A DNA stretch of 28,338 bases from an uncultured Clostridia bacterium. Lineage in GTDB: Bacteria; Bacillota; Clostridia; Christensenellales; Aristaeellaceae. Below, piece by piece: positions 1-7,154 of the stretch. Position 1 is the first letter of the stretch, and each line of letters begins with the position of its first letter. The position numbers and the translations under genes were made by a program. The notes under the pieces are model-generated. The model searched no databases, was not told where the DNA came from, and saw only the letters and a program-made list of their open reading frames with translations. The DNA is taken from positions 1 to 28,338 of the forward strand of contig CAMOUF010000197.1 of assembly GCA_946626395.1 (NCBI GenBank). The letters are read 5' to 3'.

Positions 1-30
1 AATATATCTCTACCATGATCTTATCGAATA

Positions 31-93
31 GCTTTTCTTGGAAGGGGGTCTGGGGGAAACCATTCTTTGGGCTCCAAAGAATGGTTTCCCCCA
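31..93 (+). repeat. Palindromic hairpin repeat, copy 1
   Basis: Two perfect 20-base arms (51-70 and 74-93) flank a 3-base loop. The sequence just before the hairpin (GCTTTTCTTGGAAGGGGG) resembles the sequence before the related hairpins at 5116-5158, 6197-6229 and 23592-23634. This copy shares only the hairpin and its left shoulder; the flanks of the two long copies are absent. It lies downstream of the minus-strand secreted-protein gene, beyond that gene's terminator. Confidence 0.8.
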
Positions 94-139
94 GAAAATC
101 ACCCTTCATAACATGTCTGTTAATAATATAAAAGCATGT

Positions 140-194
140 AAAACAAAATGCCGCAGATTCTTTTGCATGGAGAACATGCGCTGGAATCTGCGGC
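140..194 (-). terminator. Intrinsic terminator of the first secreted-protein gene
   Basis: The 11-base arms 150-160 and 184-194 (GCCGCAGATTC and its complement) pair perfectly, and an inner 5-bp stem (165-169 with 175-179) extends the fold. On the minus strand the stem is followed by the T-rich run ATTTTGTTTTA. It starts about 40 bases past the stop codon of the gene ending at 232. Confidence 0.85.
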
Positions 195-231
195 TTATTT
201 GCCTGATGATCAGGCGGGATCAATCAATTGA

Positions 232-1761
232 TCAGCGGGTGATGTCGTAGACGCCATTCTGGCTGACCACGATATCGCTGACGCCCTTGAGCACCACACC
301 GGTAATGGTGTTGGCTTCGATCTTAGCAGTGGACATGAGCTGAGCTTCCACCTTCACCAGAACACCGCCCACAGCGGCAGGATCGGTGGAGAACACGCGA
401 TACATGATCTGCTCATCGGTAGCGAACCAGGCATCATTATAGTTGGCCAGGGACACGAACAGCACGGCGTTGCCATTGACATACTTGACAGCGGTGTAGC
501 CGTTCTGGCTCCACTGGGTGACCAGGTCGCGGTCCAGATACATGCCGATTTCGGTGGGCCGTCCGGTGCGGTTGGTCAGGTCCGCTTCGATCACCAGGGT
601 GGTGGGATCGGCGGGTTCGGCGTAGGAATTATAATCCACGCTCACCATGGAGCTGTCAAACAGGATGCTGCCGTACTGGTTCTTGAGCACCATCACGGGC
701 GCAACGCTGACAGGCGCGGTGGTGGAGGAGGGGGCCAAGGTAGCGGCGGAAGCAGGCGCGATGGTAGGATTGGGTTTCCGTTCCTTCTGCTGCTTCATGG
801 TCACGCCGCACACGGCGCACTTGTAGGTGATGAAGCTTTCGTCTTCCGCGATCTTGTCATAGCGGTGGCCGCGGGGAGGCAGATAGACCCGGTCTTCCAG
901 AACGGTGCCGCAACGGGAGCACTTCTTGCCTTCGCTCAGGCCGGTCTCAGTGCAGGTGGGGGCTTTGCCTTCCAGAATCACAGGATCATGGCCCAGGGGC
1001 TCGCTGTACTCAGTTTCGGTGGCGGTGCAGCCGGTGCACTTGCGGGTCCTAATGCCCCGCTGGGTGCAGGTGGCCTTCTGGGTTTCCTGCCATTCGCTCC
1101 AGGTGTGGGTGGTGTGTGCGGGCGTTTTTTCAGGCACGGTGAAGGTCGCAGTGCGATATTCGCCGCCCACCACCAGGGTGATGGTGTGGGTGCCGGGGGT
1201 CAGGTCGCCCAGCATCAGCTGCTTGCCGCCGTTGTCAAACACGGCGCGGCCGGTGGAAGAACCGTCTACCCAGATTTCGCCAGCGATATCAATGCCGGAC
1301 ACGCTGTAGCTCAGCACGCCGTTGTTGTATCCGCTCACGCTGATGGACACGTCGCCAGCAGAGGGCGGAACGGTCACAGGGGGATAGGTGGCGGGAGGCG
1401 CGGTCACCACTGGGGGATTGGTCACCGGAGGCACAGTCACAGGCGGATAGGTGGCCGGGGGATTGGTGGCGGCGCTGATGGTCCAGGAGCCGCTGTCGCC
1501 GCCCAGAGCAGGGTCGGGGTTCGCCCGGATGACGATATTGCCGTTGGCGTCGGGAGTCACTTTGACGGTATAGGAGTTATTGGAGTCCACGAAGTGGCCG
1601 CCCGCGCCGTTTACCGTCACCTGAGTGAGGCCGTTGGTGTCGCTGGTGATGGTAAGCATACCGGTGGCGGGGTCATAGCTGTAATTCAGCGTGGCCAGGC
1701 CAGCGGATACGCAGGAGCACATCAGCGCGGTCAGCAGCAGGAAACAAACAATTTTCTTCAT
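232..1761 (-). CDS. Secreted protein with CxxC repeats and Pro/Thr linkers
   Basis: A 509-residue exported protein. Residues 1-20 form a signal peptide (Lys-Lys, a Leu/Ala core, then V-S-A before G21). Two similar beta-rich segments (about 24-95 and 137-210) are joined by a PPVT/PPAT linker (98-133). Next come zinc-ribbon-like repeats of the H-x-W ... A-x-C ... C-x-x-C ... G-H kind, with cysteines 232, 242, 245, 270, 281, 284, 315 and 318. A second Pro/Ala/Thr linker (328-355) leads to a C-terminal beta-rich domain. I see no LPXTG motif or S-layer anchor. Such CxxC repeats are common in surface proteins of Clostridia, but their job is not established. The start is an ATG 6 bases after GGAGG. 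It is the second gene of a likely operon with the CxxC protein at 1932-3695. Confidence 0.85.
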   Translation of the reverse strand: MKKIVCFLLLTALMCSCVSAGLATLNYSYDPATGMLTITSDTNGLTQVTVNGAGGHFVDSNNSYTVKVTPDANGNIVIRANPDPALGGDSGSWTISAATNPPATYPPVTVPPVTNPPVVTAPPATYPPVTVPPSAGDVSISVSGYNNGVLSYSVSGIDIAGEIWVDGSSTGRAVFDNGGKQLMLGDLTPGTHTITLVVGGEYRTATFTVPEKTPAHTTHTWSEWQETQKATCTQRGIRTRKCTGCTATETEYSEPLGHDPVILEGKAPTCTETGLSEGKKCSRCGTVLEDRVYLPPRGHRYDKIAEDESFITYKCAVCGVTMKQQKERKPNPTIAPASAATLAPSSTTAPVSVAPVMVLKNQYGSILFDSSMVSVDYNSYAEPADPTTLVIEADLTNRTGRPTEIGMYLDRDLVTQWSQNGYTAVKYVNGNAVLFVSLANYNDAWFATDEQIMYRVFSTDPAAVGGVLVKVEAQLMSTAKIEANTITGVVLKGVSDIVVSQNGVYDITR

Positions 1762-1803
1762 TACGTTCCTCCAAATGTTTCATTCGGCAGAATTTCATTG
1801 AAT

Positions 1804-1879
1804 CGGAAAGGGCAGCATTCTGTGGATAGTCTGTGGCTTTGCTTACCGCCAACGGTATCCACAAAACGCTACCCTTTCG
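1804..1879 (-). other. Long imperfect hairpin between the two secreted-protein genes
   Basis: Arms 1804-1828 and 1856-1879 are complementary over about 24 bases. The three substitutions between the arms are all transitions that become G-U pairs when read as minus-strand RNA, and there is one single-base bulge. A smaller stem (TACCG...CGGTA) fits in the loop. The strand on which wobble pairing works is the strand on which both flanking genes are read. It could be an RNA processing site, a stabiliser or a decayed inverted-repeat element; the function is unknown. Confidence 0.6.
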
Positions 1880-1931
1880 CAGATTTTTACGTTTCAGCGG
1901 TATATTTTCATCCCGCTGAGCCGGTTATGGA

Positions 1932-3695
1932 TCAATAGTATTTCTTACCAACAGCATCCAGAGAGGTGTAGGAGCCGGGGGCCACGCCCTTGTCGCCGGT
2001 CAGCACCATGGAGATGGCGTACACGTCGCCGCCCAGGCTGGCTTCAAACTTACCGTCGGAATCCACCTTCACGCTGGCAACGATGAAGGAGCTGTTGGAG
2101 TTGGAGTACAGGGTAATACGGACATACAGGTTGTCCAGCACGCCGGTATCCTGCACATGATGCACCTGACCGGAGACCACATTGCCAGCATAGTTCCAGC
2201 TGGTGATCTTGTATTCAGGAGCAACAGCGGGAGGCGTGGTGGTGGAGGGAGGCGTGGTGGTAGGAGGCGTGGTGGTGGGAGGCGTGGTGGTGGGGGGAGT
2301 CGTGGTGGGAGGATTGGTGGTGGGTTCTTCGGTGGAGGGAACCTCAGTGTAGCCGGTATCCGGCACCCAGGAAGGAGCGGTAGAGCCGTAGTAGTATTCC
2401 ACGGCGGTGCAGTTCTTGTTGGTGCAGCGGTTGACCCACACATTAGCGCCGTCAGCCACCCAGCCGCTCCAGGAGTGCATGTTCTTCAGAGGAATGATCT
2501 GATCATAGATACCGCCGCAATTGGCGCAGATCATGGCCCTCACGCCGGGGACGGTGCCGCCGCCGGGAGCGCATTCAGGCTCGCGGTTGTAGGCGTCGCC
2601 AGCACGATAAGGATCGGGGATGAAGGAGTGCTGGTCATAGGTGGTGGTGGTGGTGGCAGCGCCCTTCTGATTGCCGCACACGGAGCAGATGGTAACGGTG
2701 GTCTTGGTGGTGGAAGCGGCATGGATACCGTCGGCAGCGCGCCTGCAGGCGGATTCAGTGTAGGTGTTCTTTTCCACGTAAGTGTGCTCATAAATGGCGG
2801 GCAGGGTCTTGGTTTCCTGCAGGCCGCACACGGCGCACTCGCGCATGCTCAGGCCGGGAGCGCAGGTGGCGGGCTTATAGGTGTCGTCCCAGGCACCCCA
2901 GGAATGCTCTTCCAGCTTGGGAATTTCAAAAATCTTCTGAGCGCCCAGTTCATCCAGGGCGGGCAGGCCGCACTTGCCGCAGTAGCGGTATTCCTGACCG
3001 GCTTCCTTGCAGGTGGCGGGCTTGATTACCGTCACGCTGGCCGCGTCATAGGAGAAAGCATGCTTGGGAATGATGGTGTAGATGATTTCGTCAGCGGTGT
3101 TGCGCTGTTCCAAACCGCACATGGAGCATTCCTTGTGGGACTGGCCAGCGGTCAGGCAGGTTTCGGGGGTATCCACAACGACCACGCTGAAGATGTGGGG
3201 CAGCATGGGGATTTCTTCGGGGGTGGTGCGCTCGGGGTCGGGCTTGCCGCACACGGAGCACTGCCAGGTGCCTTCACCGGTGGCGGTGCAGGTGGGTTCG
3301 TAGCCGGGGGTGGGCACCAGGGACCAGCTGTGGGAGCCGCCGGTCTTGCGCAGTTCGTTCTCGGTCTTGCCGCACAGGTCGCACTGCTTGTAGATGACCT
3401 GCTCCACGCAGTCGGAGGACACACCGATCACGGACCAGGTGTGATCCAGGGGATCGATGGCCACGATGTAGTTGCCAGCGGTGGTCTGGATGATGGCTTC
3501 ACCGGCGCCGGTGGATTCATCGCAGGTGGGGGCTTTGGTGGAGATCACGCCGGTGACCGTAGCGCCCGCGTAGGTGGTCAGGGAGTTGAGGGGCTTGCCG
3601 TTGAGCTTATAGGTGTCCGGCACCGCAGCCAGGGCGGTGGCGCATACCAAGCTCAGCAGCAGCGCGAGACAAAGCACTGTCAAGAACTTTTTCAC
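1932..3695 (-). CDS. Secreted protein with eight CxxC units and TTTPPT linker
   Basis: A 587-residue exported protein. The signal peptide covers residues 1-23 (cleavage after A-L-A is likely). Eight cysteine-pair units follow at about residues 105/108, 146/149, 190/193, 239/242, 287/290, 337/340, 390/393 and 424/429. Most are preceded by a single Cys and an H-x-W/F-S motif, and the last has the wider spacing C-x4-C. A Thr/Pro hexapeptide repeat linker (about 455-490) leads to a roughly 95-residue beta-rich C-terminal domain. The start is GTG, 8 bases after AGGAGG. The protein is related in design, not in linker sequence, to its downstream neighbour at 232-1761. I infer that the two act at the cell surface; ligand and function cannot be read from sequence. 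A 230-base leader runs from the promoter at 3935-3963. Confidence 0.85.
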   Translation of the reverse strand: MKKFLTVLCLALLLSLVCATALAAVPDTYKLNGKPLNSLTTYAGATVTGVISTKAPTCDESTGAGEAIIQTTAGNYIVAIDPLDHTWSVIGVSSDCVEQVIYKQCDLCGKTENELRKTGGSHSWSLVPTPGYEPTCTATGEGTWQCSVCGKPDPERTTPEEIPMLPHIFSVVVVDTPETCLTAGQSHKECSMCGLEQRNTADEIIYTIIPKHAFSYDAASVTVIKPATCKEAGQEYRYCGKCGLPALDELGAQKIFEIPKLEEHSWGAWDDTYKPATCAPGLSMRECAVCGLQETKTLPAIYEHTYVEKNTYTESACRRAADGIHAASTTKTTVTICSVCGNQKGAATTTTTYDQHSFIPDPYRAGDAYNREPECAPGGGTVPGVRAMICANCGGIYDQIIPLKNMHSWSGWVADGANVWVNRCTNKNCTAVEYYYGSTAPSWVPDTGYTEVPSTEEPTTNPPTTTPPTTTPPTTTPPTTTPPSTTTPPAVAPEYKITSWNYAGNVVSGQVHHVQDTGVLDNLYVRITLYSNSNSSFIVASVKVDSDGKFEASLGGDVYAISMVLTGDKGVAPGSYTSLDAVGKKYY

Positions 3696-3742
3696 GTTGA
3701 TTTCCTCCTAAACAATGGTCTTTTTTATGATGAATCAAGAGC

Positions 3743-3853
3743 CTAAATGACTTGCGTCACGTAGGGTCCCTCGATCTCATTCGGCACATCATCATGGGCC
3801 TCACCTCCTTGCAGACGGAAACGAACAAGAAAGAATGATTTTTGAACACCCAT
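3743..3853 (-). CDS. Possible 36-codon leader ORF
   Basis: This is the in-frame ATG that follows the mapped-by-eye promoter, 8 bases after GGGAG. It ends 47 bases before the start of the CxxC-protein gene. The peptide begins MGVQKSFFLVRF, contains a Gly-Gly at residues 16-17, and ends in GPYVTQVI. It matches no family I know, and a chance ORF is possible. Confidence 0.25.
   Translation of the reverse strand: MGVQKSFFLVRFRLQGGEAHDDVPNEIEGPYVTQVI
3757..3795 (-). CDS. Possible 12-codon ORF behind a perfect ribosome site
   Basis: AAGGAGGTGA (3801-3810, minus strand) matches the full anti-Shine-Dalgarno sequence. It is followed after 5 bases by three consecutive ATG codons and a short ORF ending in TGA at 3757-3759. 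It overlaps the 36-codon ORF in another frame. It may be a leader peptide or simply a ribosome-loading site in the mRNA leader. Confidence 0.25.
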   Translation of the reverse strand: MMMCRMRSRDPT

Positions 3854-3934
3854 ATTGAAGTCTCCCTGGGGGGACGCACAAAGCCCCGCAAAAACCAATT
3901 TACGGCGCGTTTTCCACCCCTTTGAAGCAATTGT

Positions 3935-3963
3935 ATTATAATCCACCCACCCCCAATTTTCAA
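3935..3963 (-). promoter_or_regulatory. Sigma-A promoter of the secreted CxxC-protein operon
   Basis: TTGAAA (3958-3963) and TATAAT (3935-3940) are separated by exactly 17 bases on the minus strand. Transcription should start near 3928, leaving about 230 bases of leader before the GTG at 3695. The rest of the gap, 3964-4111, is AT-rich and shows no further gene to me. Confidence 0.85.
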
Positions 3964-4111
3964 CCGGATTTCAGCAGGATTTACATTTTTAAGAGAACCG
4001 TAACCGGTTTGACGGTAATTTTGAAGGATATGTATTCTTTTCTTTACAAATGTATAACGCACTTATCTCAAAATTTCATTTTTCTTCCTTTTCTTTTGGC
4101 TCGGGGAATCC

Positions 4112-4140
4112 TTGACAGGGGGCGCCGGTTTTTCTATACT
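4112..4140 (+). promoter_or_regulatory. Near-perfect sigma-A promoter of the peptidase gene
   Basis: TTGACA (4112-4117), a 17-base spacer, then TATACT (4135-4140). A Shine-Dalgarno AAAGGGGG follows 6 bases before the ATG at 4187. A strong promoter for a gene carrying an early stop codon is notable. Confidence 0.9.
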
Positions 4141-4186
4141 GGACGAAAGACAAACTTCTTTCCGGAAGGATGAAAGGGGGAACATC

Positions 4187-4906
4187 ATGATTTACTTTTT
4201 GACCAGCAGCCCTTTTGGCGTAGACAGCCCCTAGCTGAGCCCTGCCAACGGCTTTTTGGCGAAGCTCAGGGAAGCCCTGCCCCAGCGGGGGAAGGCGGTG
4301 TTCGTCTGCTCCAGCCCGGACCGGCCCGACCTGACGGACGTGTTCGCCGGGGACATGCGCCGGGCGCTGGAGGCGGAGGGCTATGCCTTTTCCTCTTTTC
4401 AGGTGCTGGACGCCCGGAACGGGGGAGAGGCGGCGGCGCTGATGGAACGGGCGGATTTAGCGGTGTTCGCCGGGGGCCATGTGCCCACCCAGAACGCTTT
4501 TTTCCAGCGGGTGCATTTGAAAGAAGCCATGGCGAATTTTCATGGCACGGTGATCGGCATCAGCGCGGGCAGCATGAACGCCGCCCGGGTAGTGTATGCC
4601 CAGCCCGAGGAACCGGGGGAGGCGACGGACCCTAAGTACCGGCGCTTCCTGCCCGGTCTGGGGCTGACGGACGTGATGCTGCTGCCCCATTACCAGAAGG
4701 TAAAGGATGATATGCTGGACGGCATGCGCCTGTTTGAGGAAATCACCTACGCTGACAGCATGGGAAGAGCCTTTTACGCCATTCCCGATGGCAGCTATCT
4801 CCTGGGCGAAAACGGCCGGGAAACCCTGTATGGCGAAGCCTGGCGCATTGCCGACGGGAAAATCGAAAAGGTTTGCGGGAACGGGGAAAAGGCATCTATT
4901 AAGTGA
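4187..4906 (+). pseudogene. Peptidase E-like (S51) gene with in-frame amber codon
   Basis: The reading frame from the ATG at 4187 begins MIYFLTSSPFGVDSP, hits TAG at 4232-4234 (codon 16), and resumes with LSPANGFLAKLREALP in the same frame to TGA at 4904-4906. From memory of the family, both sides of the stop match the usual N-terminus of clostridial S51 peptidases (MIYFLTSSP... then NPANGF), so a single base change made the stop. The rest is intact: FAGGHVPTQN, the nucleophile motif G-I-S-A-G-S (Ser about residue 126 of the full frame), and LLPHYQ with the likely catalytic His. The family cleaves dipeptides, mostly with N-terminal Asp. Restart at the TTG at 4256 is formally possible but has no ribosome site and would lose the first beta-strand. 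A recent pseudogene, a sequencing error or readthrough all remain open. Confidence 0.85.
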
Positions 4907-4940
4907 GGAGTTAGGAGTGGGGAGTGAGGAGTTAATAGTT
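4903..4940 (+). repeat. Heptamer array at the peptidase 3' end
   Basis: Units of seven bases read GTGAGGAGTTAGGAGTGG and then repeat with small changes up to ATAGTT. The peptidase TGA stop (4904-4906) lies inside the first unit. The same units occur after murA and sigK. Confidence 0.85.
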
Positions 4941-4990
4941 ATAAAATAAAAAACGCTTCTTTCCTCGTTGTTTGAAGGAAGAAAGAAGCG
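4941..4990 (-). terminator. Intrinsic terminator for the NYN-domain gene
   Basis: Arms 4954-4965 and 4976-4990 (CGCTTCTTTCCT against AGGAAGAAAGAAGCG) pair with a small bulge. On the minus strand the stem is followed by TTTTTTATTTTAT. It is separated from the NYN gene's stop by the MITE-like element, so transcripts should run through that element first. Confidence 0.8.
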
Positions 4991-4997
4991 GATTATT

Positions 4998-5177
4998 TGG
5001 TTCAATACAAAATCTTGAGGGAATACCAATCAATCCATGGCTCTTTCCTCTGTTAAACATTGGAATAAGGAAGGTCAGCGTTTATCAATTCCTTAATTGC
5101 TTTCTCGGAGGGGGTGTGGGAGAACCTCTCTTTGGCATCCAAAGAGAGGTTCCCCCACATATTTTTGCATTGTGCCA
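4998..5177 (+). mobile_element. MITE-like element, long copy A (180 bp)
   Basis: The ends TGGTTCAATACAAAATCTTG (4998-5017) and 5158-5177 are inverted repeats matching at about 15 of 20 bases. The centre holds a hairpin with 20-base arms, 5116-5135 and 5139-5158, with one mismatch. A second copy at 23479-23654 shares the end sequence TTCAATACAAAATCTTG exactly, the GATTCCTT/ATTGCTTTCTC shoulder, and the CTTTGGCATCCAAAG hairpin tip. There is no coding capacity. It ends 3 bases from the stop codon of the NYN gene. Confidence 0.75.
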
Positions 5178-5180
5178 TAA

Positions 5181-6170
5181 TTACAGCATTTTGATCAGCA
5201 TATTTTTTTGTTCGTCCATTTCCAGGGCCAGCAGGCGGTCCTTTTCCATTTGCTTGAGCACGTCAGAAAAGCGCTTGAAGCCGATGGCGCGCTCGGAGAA
5301 ATCCGGATAGGCCGCCTGGATATCCGCCTTGAGGATGGAGGGATTAATGCGCTGGAAGCCGTCGTCCTTATAGTGCTGCAATTGCTCGGTAAAGGCTGCG
5401 CGCCAGTTATCGGCGGTGAGCTTCTTGGCGGCGGCGTCGGGGGCGTCGGCGTTCAGGGACACCAGCACGTTATAGTTGTCGTTCTTGACCCGGATGGTGC
5501 CGAACTTGGAAGCCAGCTTATTGAGCAGCTTGCCAAAGGAGGCGCAGCCGAAGGATTTTTCGTTGAAGTCGGGCCGCAGGCGCAGCAGCACGCCCTTTAA
5601 TTCGCTGGCGTACATTTCGTCCTCGTCGGTCTGCTCGCTGAGGATGCCCTCTAAGATTTTGTTGAGCCCGGCGTCGTCCAGGGGCTCGTCCTTGGATTGC
5701 GCCTTGCGGGTTCGCTTGTCCCGGCTGACGGAGGACACGGTTTCCAAAAACTGAAATTCATTGCAGGCGTTGATGAAAATGCTGCTGGCCACTTCGCTGC
5801 GGCTGATACCCAGCACGAACTTGCCCATGCTCTTTAAGCGGCCCACCAGGGGGGTGTAGTCGCTGTCGCCGGACACGATGCAGAAGGAGTCGATCAGGGG
5901 GTTGGTATAAGCCACCTCCAATGCGTCGATCACCAGCATAATATCGGCGTTGTTTTTCTGGGCGTAACCATAGCGGATGGAGGGCACAACGGTGAAGGTG
6001 TTGGACAGAAGCACCTCTTTCAGGTCGCTGAAGCTGTCCGTGTAGCCGTACACCTTGCCCAATAAAATGTCTCCGCGGATCTTGACCTTATCCAGTATAT
6101 TGTTCAGCGTGGCCGCCTTGGCTCCGCAGTTTTCCAAATCCACAAATAACGCGAAACGGGATGTGCTCAA
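5181..6170 (-). CDS. NYN-domain RNase-like protein with two OST-HTH domains
   Basis: A 329-residue cytoplasmic protein. The NYN (LabA/DUF88, PIN-like) domain spans about residues 4-145, with the acidic metal-binding set DLEN (11-14), ADIMLVID (75-82) and SGDSDYTPLV (100-109). Two OST-HTH/LOTUS-type RNA-binding domains follow at about 168-240 and 256-329. Proteins of this design are predicted ribonucleases, and no target can be named here. I place the start at a TTG (6168-6170) because GGAGG lies 10 bases upstream and the NYN fold begins at once; the longer frame would start inside the hairpin repeat at 6197-6229. One palindromic repeat flanks the gene on each side. I see no clear promoter, so cotranscription with 6313-7119 is possible. 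Confidence 0.85.
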   Translation of the reverse strand: MSTSRFALFVDLENCGAKAATLNNILDKVKIRGDILLGKVYGYTDSFSDLKEVLLSNTFTVVPSIRYGYAQKNNADIMLVIDALEVAYTNPLIDSFCIVSGDSDYTPLVGRLKSMGKFVLGISRSEVASSIFINACNEFQFLETVSSVSRDKRTRKAQSKDEPLDDAGLNKILEGILSEQTDEDEMYASELKGVLLRLRPDFNEKSFGCASFGKLLNKLASKFGTIRVKNDNYNVLVSLNADAPDAAAKKLTADNWRAAFTEQLQHYKDDGFQRINPSILKADIQAAYPDFSERAIGFKRFSDVLKQMEKDRLLALEMDEQKNMLIKML

Positions 6171-6192
6171 AAAAGAATAACCTCCTTTTTTC

Positions 6193-6255
6193 TGGGGGAA
6201 CCGCTCTTTGGAGGCCAAAGAGCGGTTCCGTCAGCCCCCCTTCCGAGAAAGCCAT
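6193..6255 (-). repeat. Palindromic hairpin repeat, copy 3, in a 5' leader
   Basis: Arms 6197-6211 and 6215-6229 pair perfectly around a 3-base loop. Read on the minus strand, the left shoulder GGCTTTCTCGGAAGGGGGG matches the other copies. The hairpin ends about 10 bases before the AGGAGG that serves the NYN gene, so it would be part of that gene's mRNA leader. Confidence 0.75.
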
Positions 6256-6312
6256 AAGGGGTTTCATGAAAAATCCATGCTTGTGGGAACAGTTACATGG
6301 CTGCCTGTTCAA

Positions 6313-7119
6313 TCATTCCAATTCATCTTCGCGCAGGGATGGTCTGTCAGGCATGGCAGTGTTGTATCTTTCAATCAGTTTCGCCATTCCCGTGTAATCA
6401 AATACCAATAAACGGTCTTCAAACTCCGCCGACCATTGCCATTTGGAACCGTCGCTGTAATGATCATCAAAGGTATAAATTCCGTTTTCTACACTGGCCA
6501 TCCAATCCTGACCGTTTGTAATGTATGTCAGCCGCCAGTCGTCCTCCACATATTCAAAGGTCATGAACCAGCTTTCCCCGGCTAACTCATCCCAAGCATC
6601 CGGGTTTTGCGCCATTTCCGCGTAGTGATGGATCAGAATAGCGTCGTCGTCGTGGTAGGTATCCAGATAACAGAAAGGCGGAAGCGGTGCGCAGGTAAGC
6701 ACCCGCTTCTCTTCATTGTTCATGGTGATGCGGAGAAAGGTCAGTCCATTTTCCCCATACCGGAATTCCAGCGTCCTGAAATCGCTGTCACCTTCGTCGT
6801 TTATCAGCGGTTCTTCCGTCGGCTCCACGTCAAATGGCGGTCTTTCCGGCGCTTTGCAAATGACGCAAGGCTGCACATTTCTGTATGCCTCGCTGTTGAT
6901 TTCATCAAAGGGAATCGGCGTAAGCGGCCACCAATCCGGGGATACGGTAGGACATTCCGGGTCAGCGTGGTAGAATCGTCCGCCTCTGTTATTATAATAA
7001 ACGTAAGCAGGTTCATCCTGCTTCGCAGATGTGTCCAGTCCTGTTTCCGCCAGGCCGACACAGCACAACGCGAGCACCAGCGCCGCAATCAGAATAGTCG
7101 GCAGAATTCTTTTTCGCAT
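6313..7119 (-). CDS. Exported protein of unknown function with H-x4-C and CxxC
   Basis: A 268-residue protein with a signal peptide (residues 1-24, ending V-G-L-A before E-T). Near the N-terminus lies YYNNRGGRFYH with H51-x4-C56, followed about 30 residues later by C85-x2-C88. This is the kind of His/Cys set that binds a metal in short extracytoplasmic modules next to nuclease or SH3 domains. The remaining 170 residues are acidic and aromatic, and I recognise no family. The ATG has only a weak AAGAGA upstream. The MITE-like element at 7155-7293 fills almost the whole gap to ychF, and TATAAA (minus strand) just inside that gap could be a -10 box. Confidence 0.7.
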   Translation of the reverse strand: MRKRILPTILIAALVLALCCVGLAETGLDTSAKQDEPAYVYYNNRGGRFYHADPECPTVSPDWWPLTPIPFDEINSEAYRNVQPCVICKAPERPPFDVEPTEEPLINDEGDSDFRTLEFRYGENGLTFLRITMNNEEKRVLTCAPLPPFCYLDTYHDDDAILIHHYAEMAQNPDAWDELAGESWFMTFEYVEDDWRLTYITNGQDWMASVENGIYTFDDHYSDGSKWQWSAEFEDRLLVFDYTGMAKLIERYNTAMPDRPSLREDELE

Positions 7120-7154
7120 AATTGTTTCTCTTGTCTGTTTTTATACTGTTCGCG

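Noticed and set aside
232..3695. Sortase or S-layer anchored proteins
   Set aside because: Neither CxxC protein has LPXTG plus a membrane tail, or recognisable SLH or wall-binding repeats.
2157..3746. 529-codon open frame on the plus strand
   Set aside because: It lies opposite the CxxC-protein gene, is extremely rich in Gly/Ala/Val, and mirrors that gene's codon pattern; no start site or family.
4232..4234. Amber codon as evidence for TAG recoding (e.g. code 15 or pyrrolysine)
   Set aside because: TAG ends the exported protein gene at 10604-10606, with a terminator directly behind, and also sigK at 28217-28219, so TAG is a working stop here.
4457..5029. 190-codon minus-strand frame over the peptidase gene
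   Set aside because: It is a shadow of the S51 frame and runs through the heptamer array and terminator.
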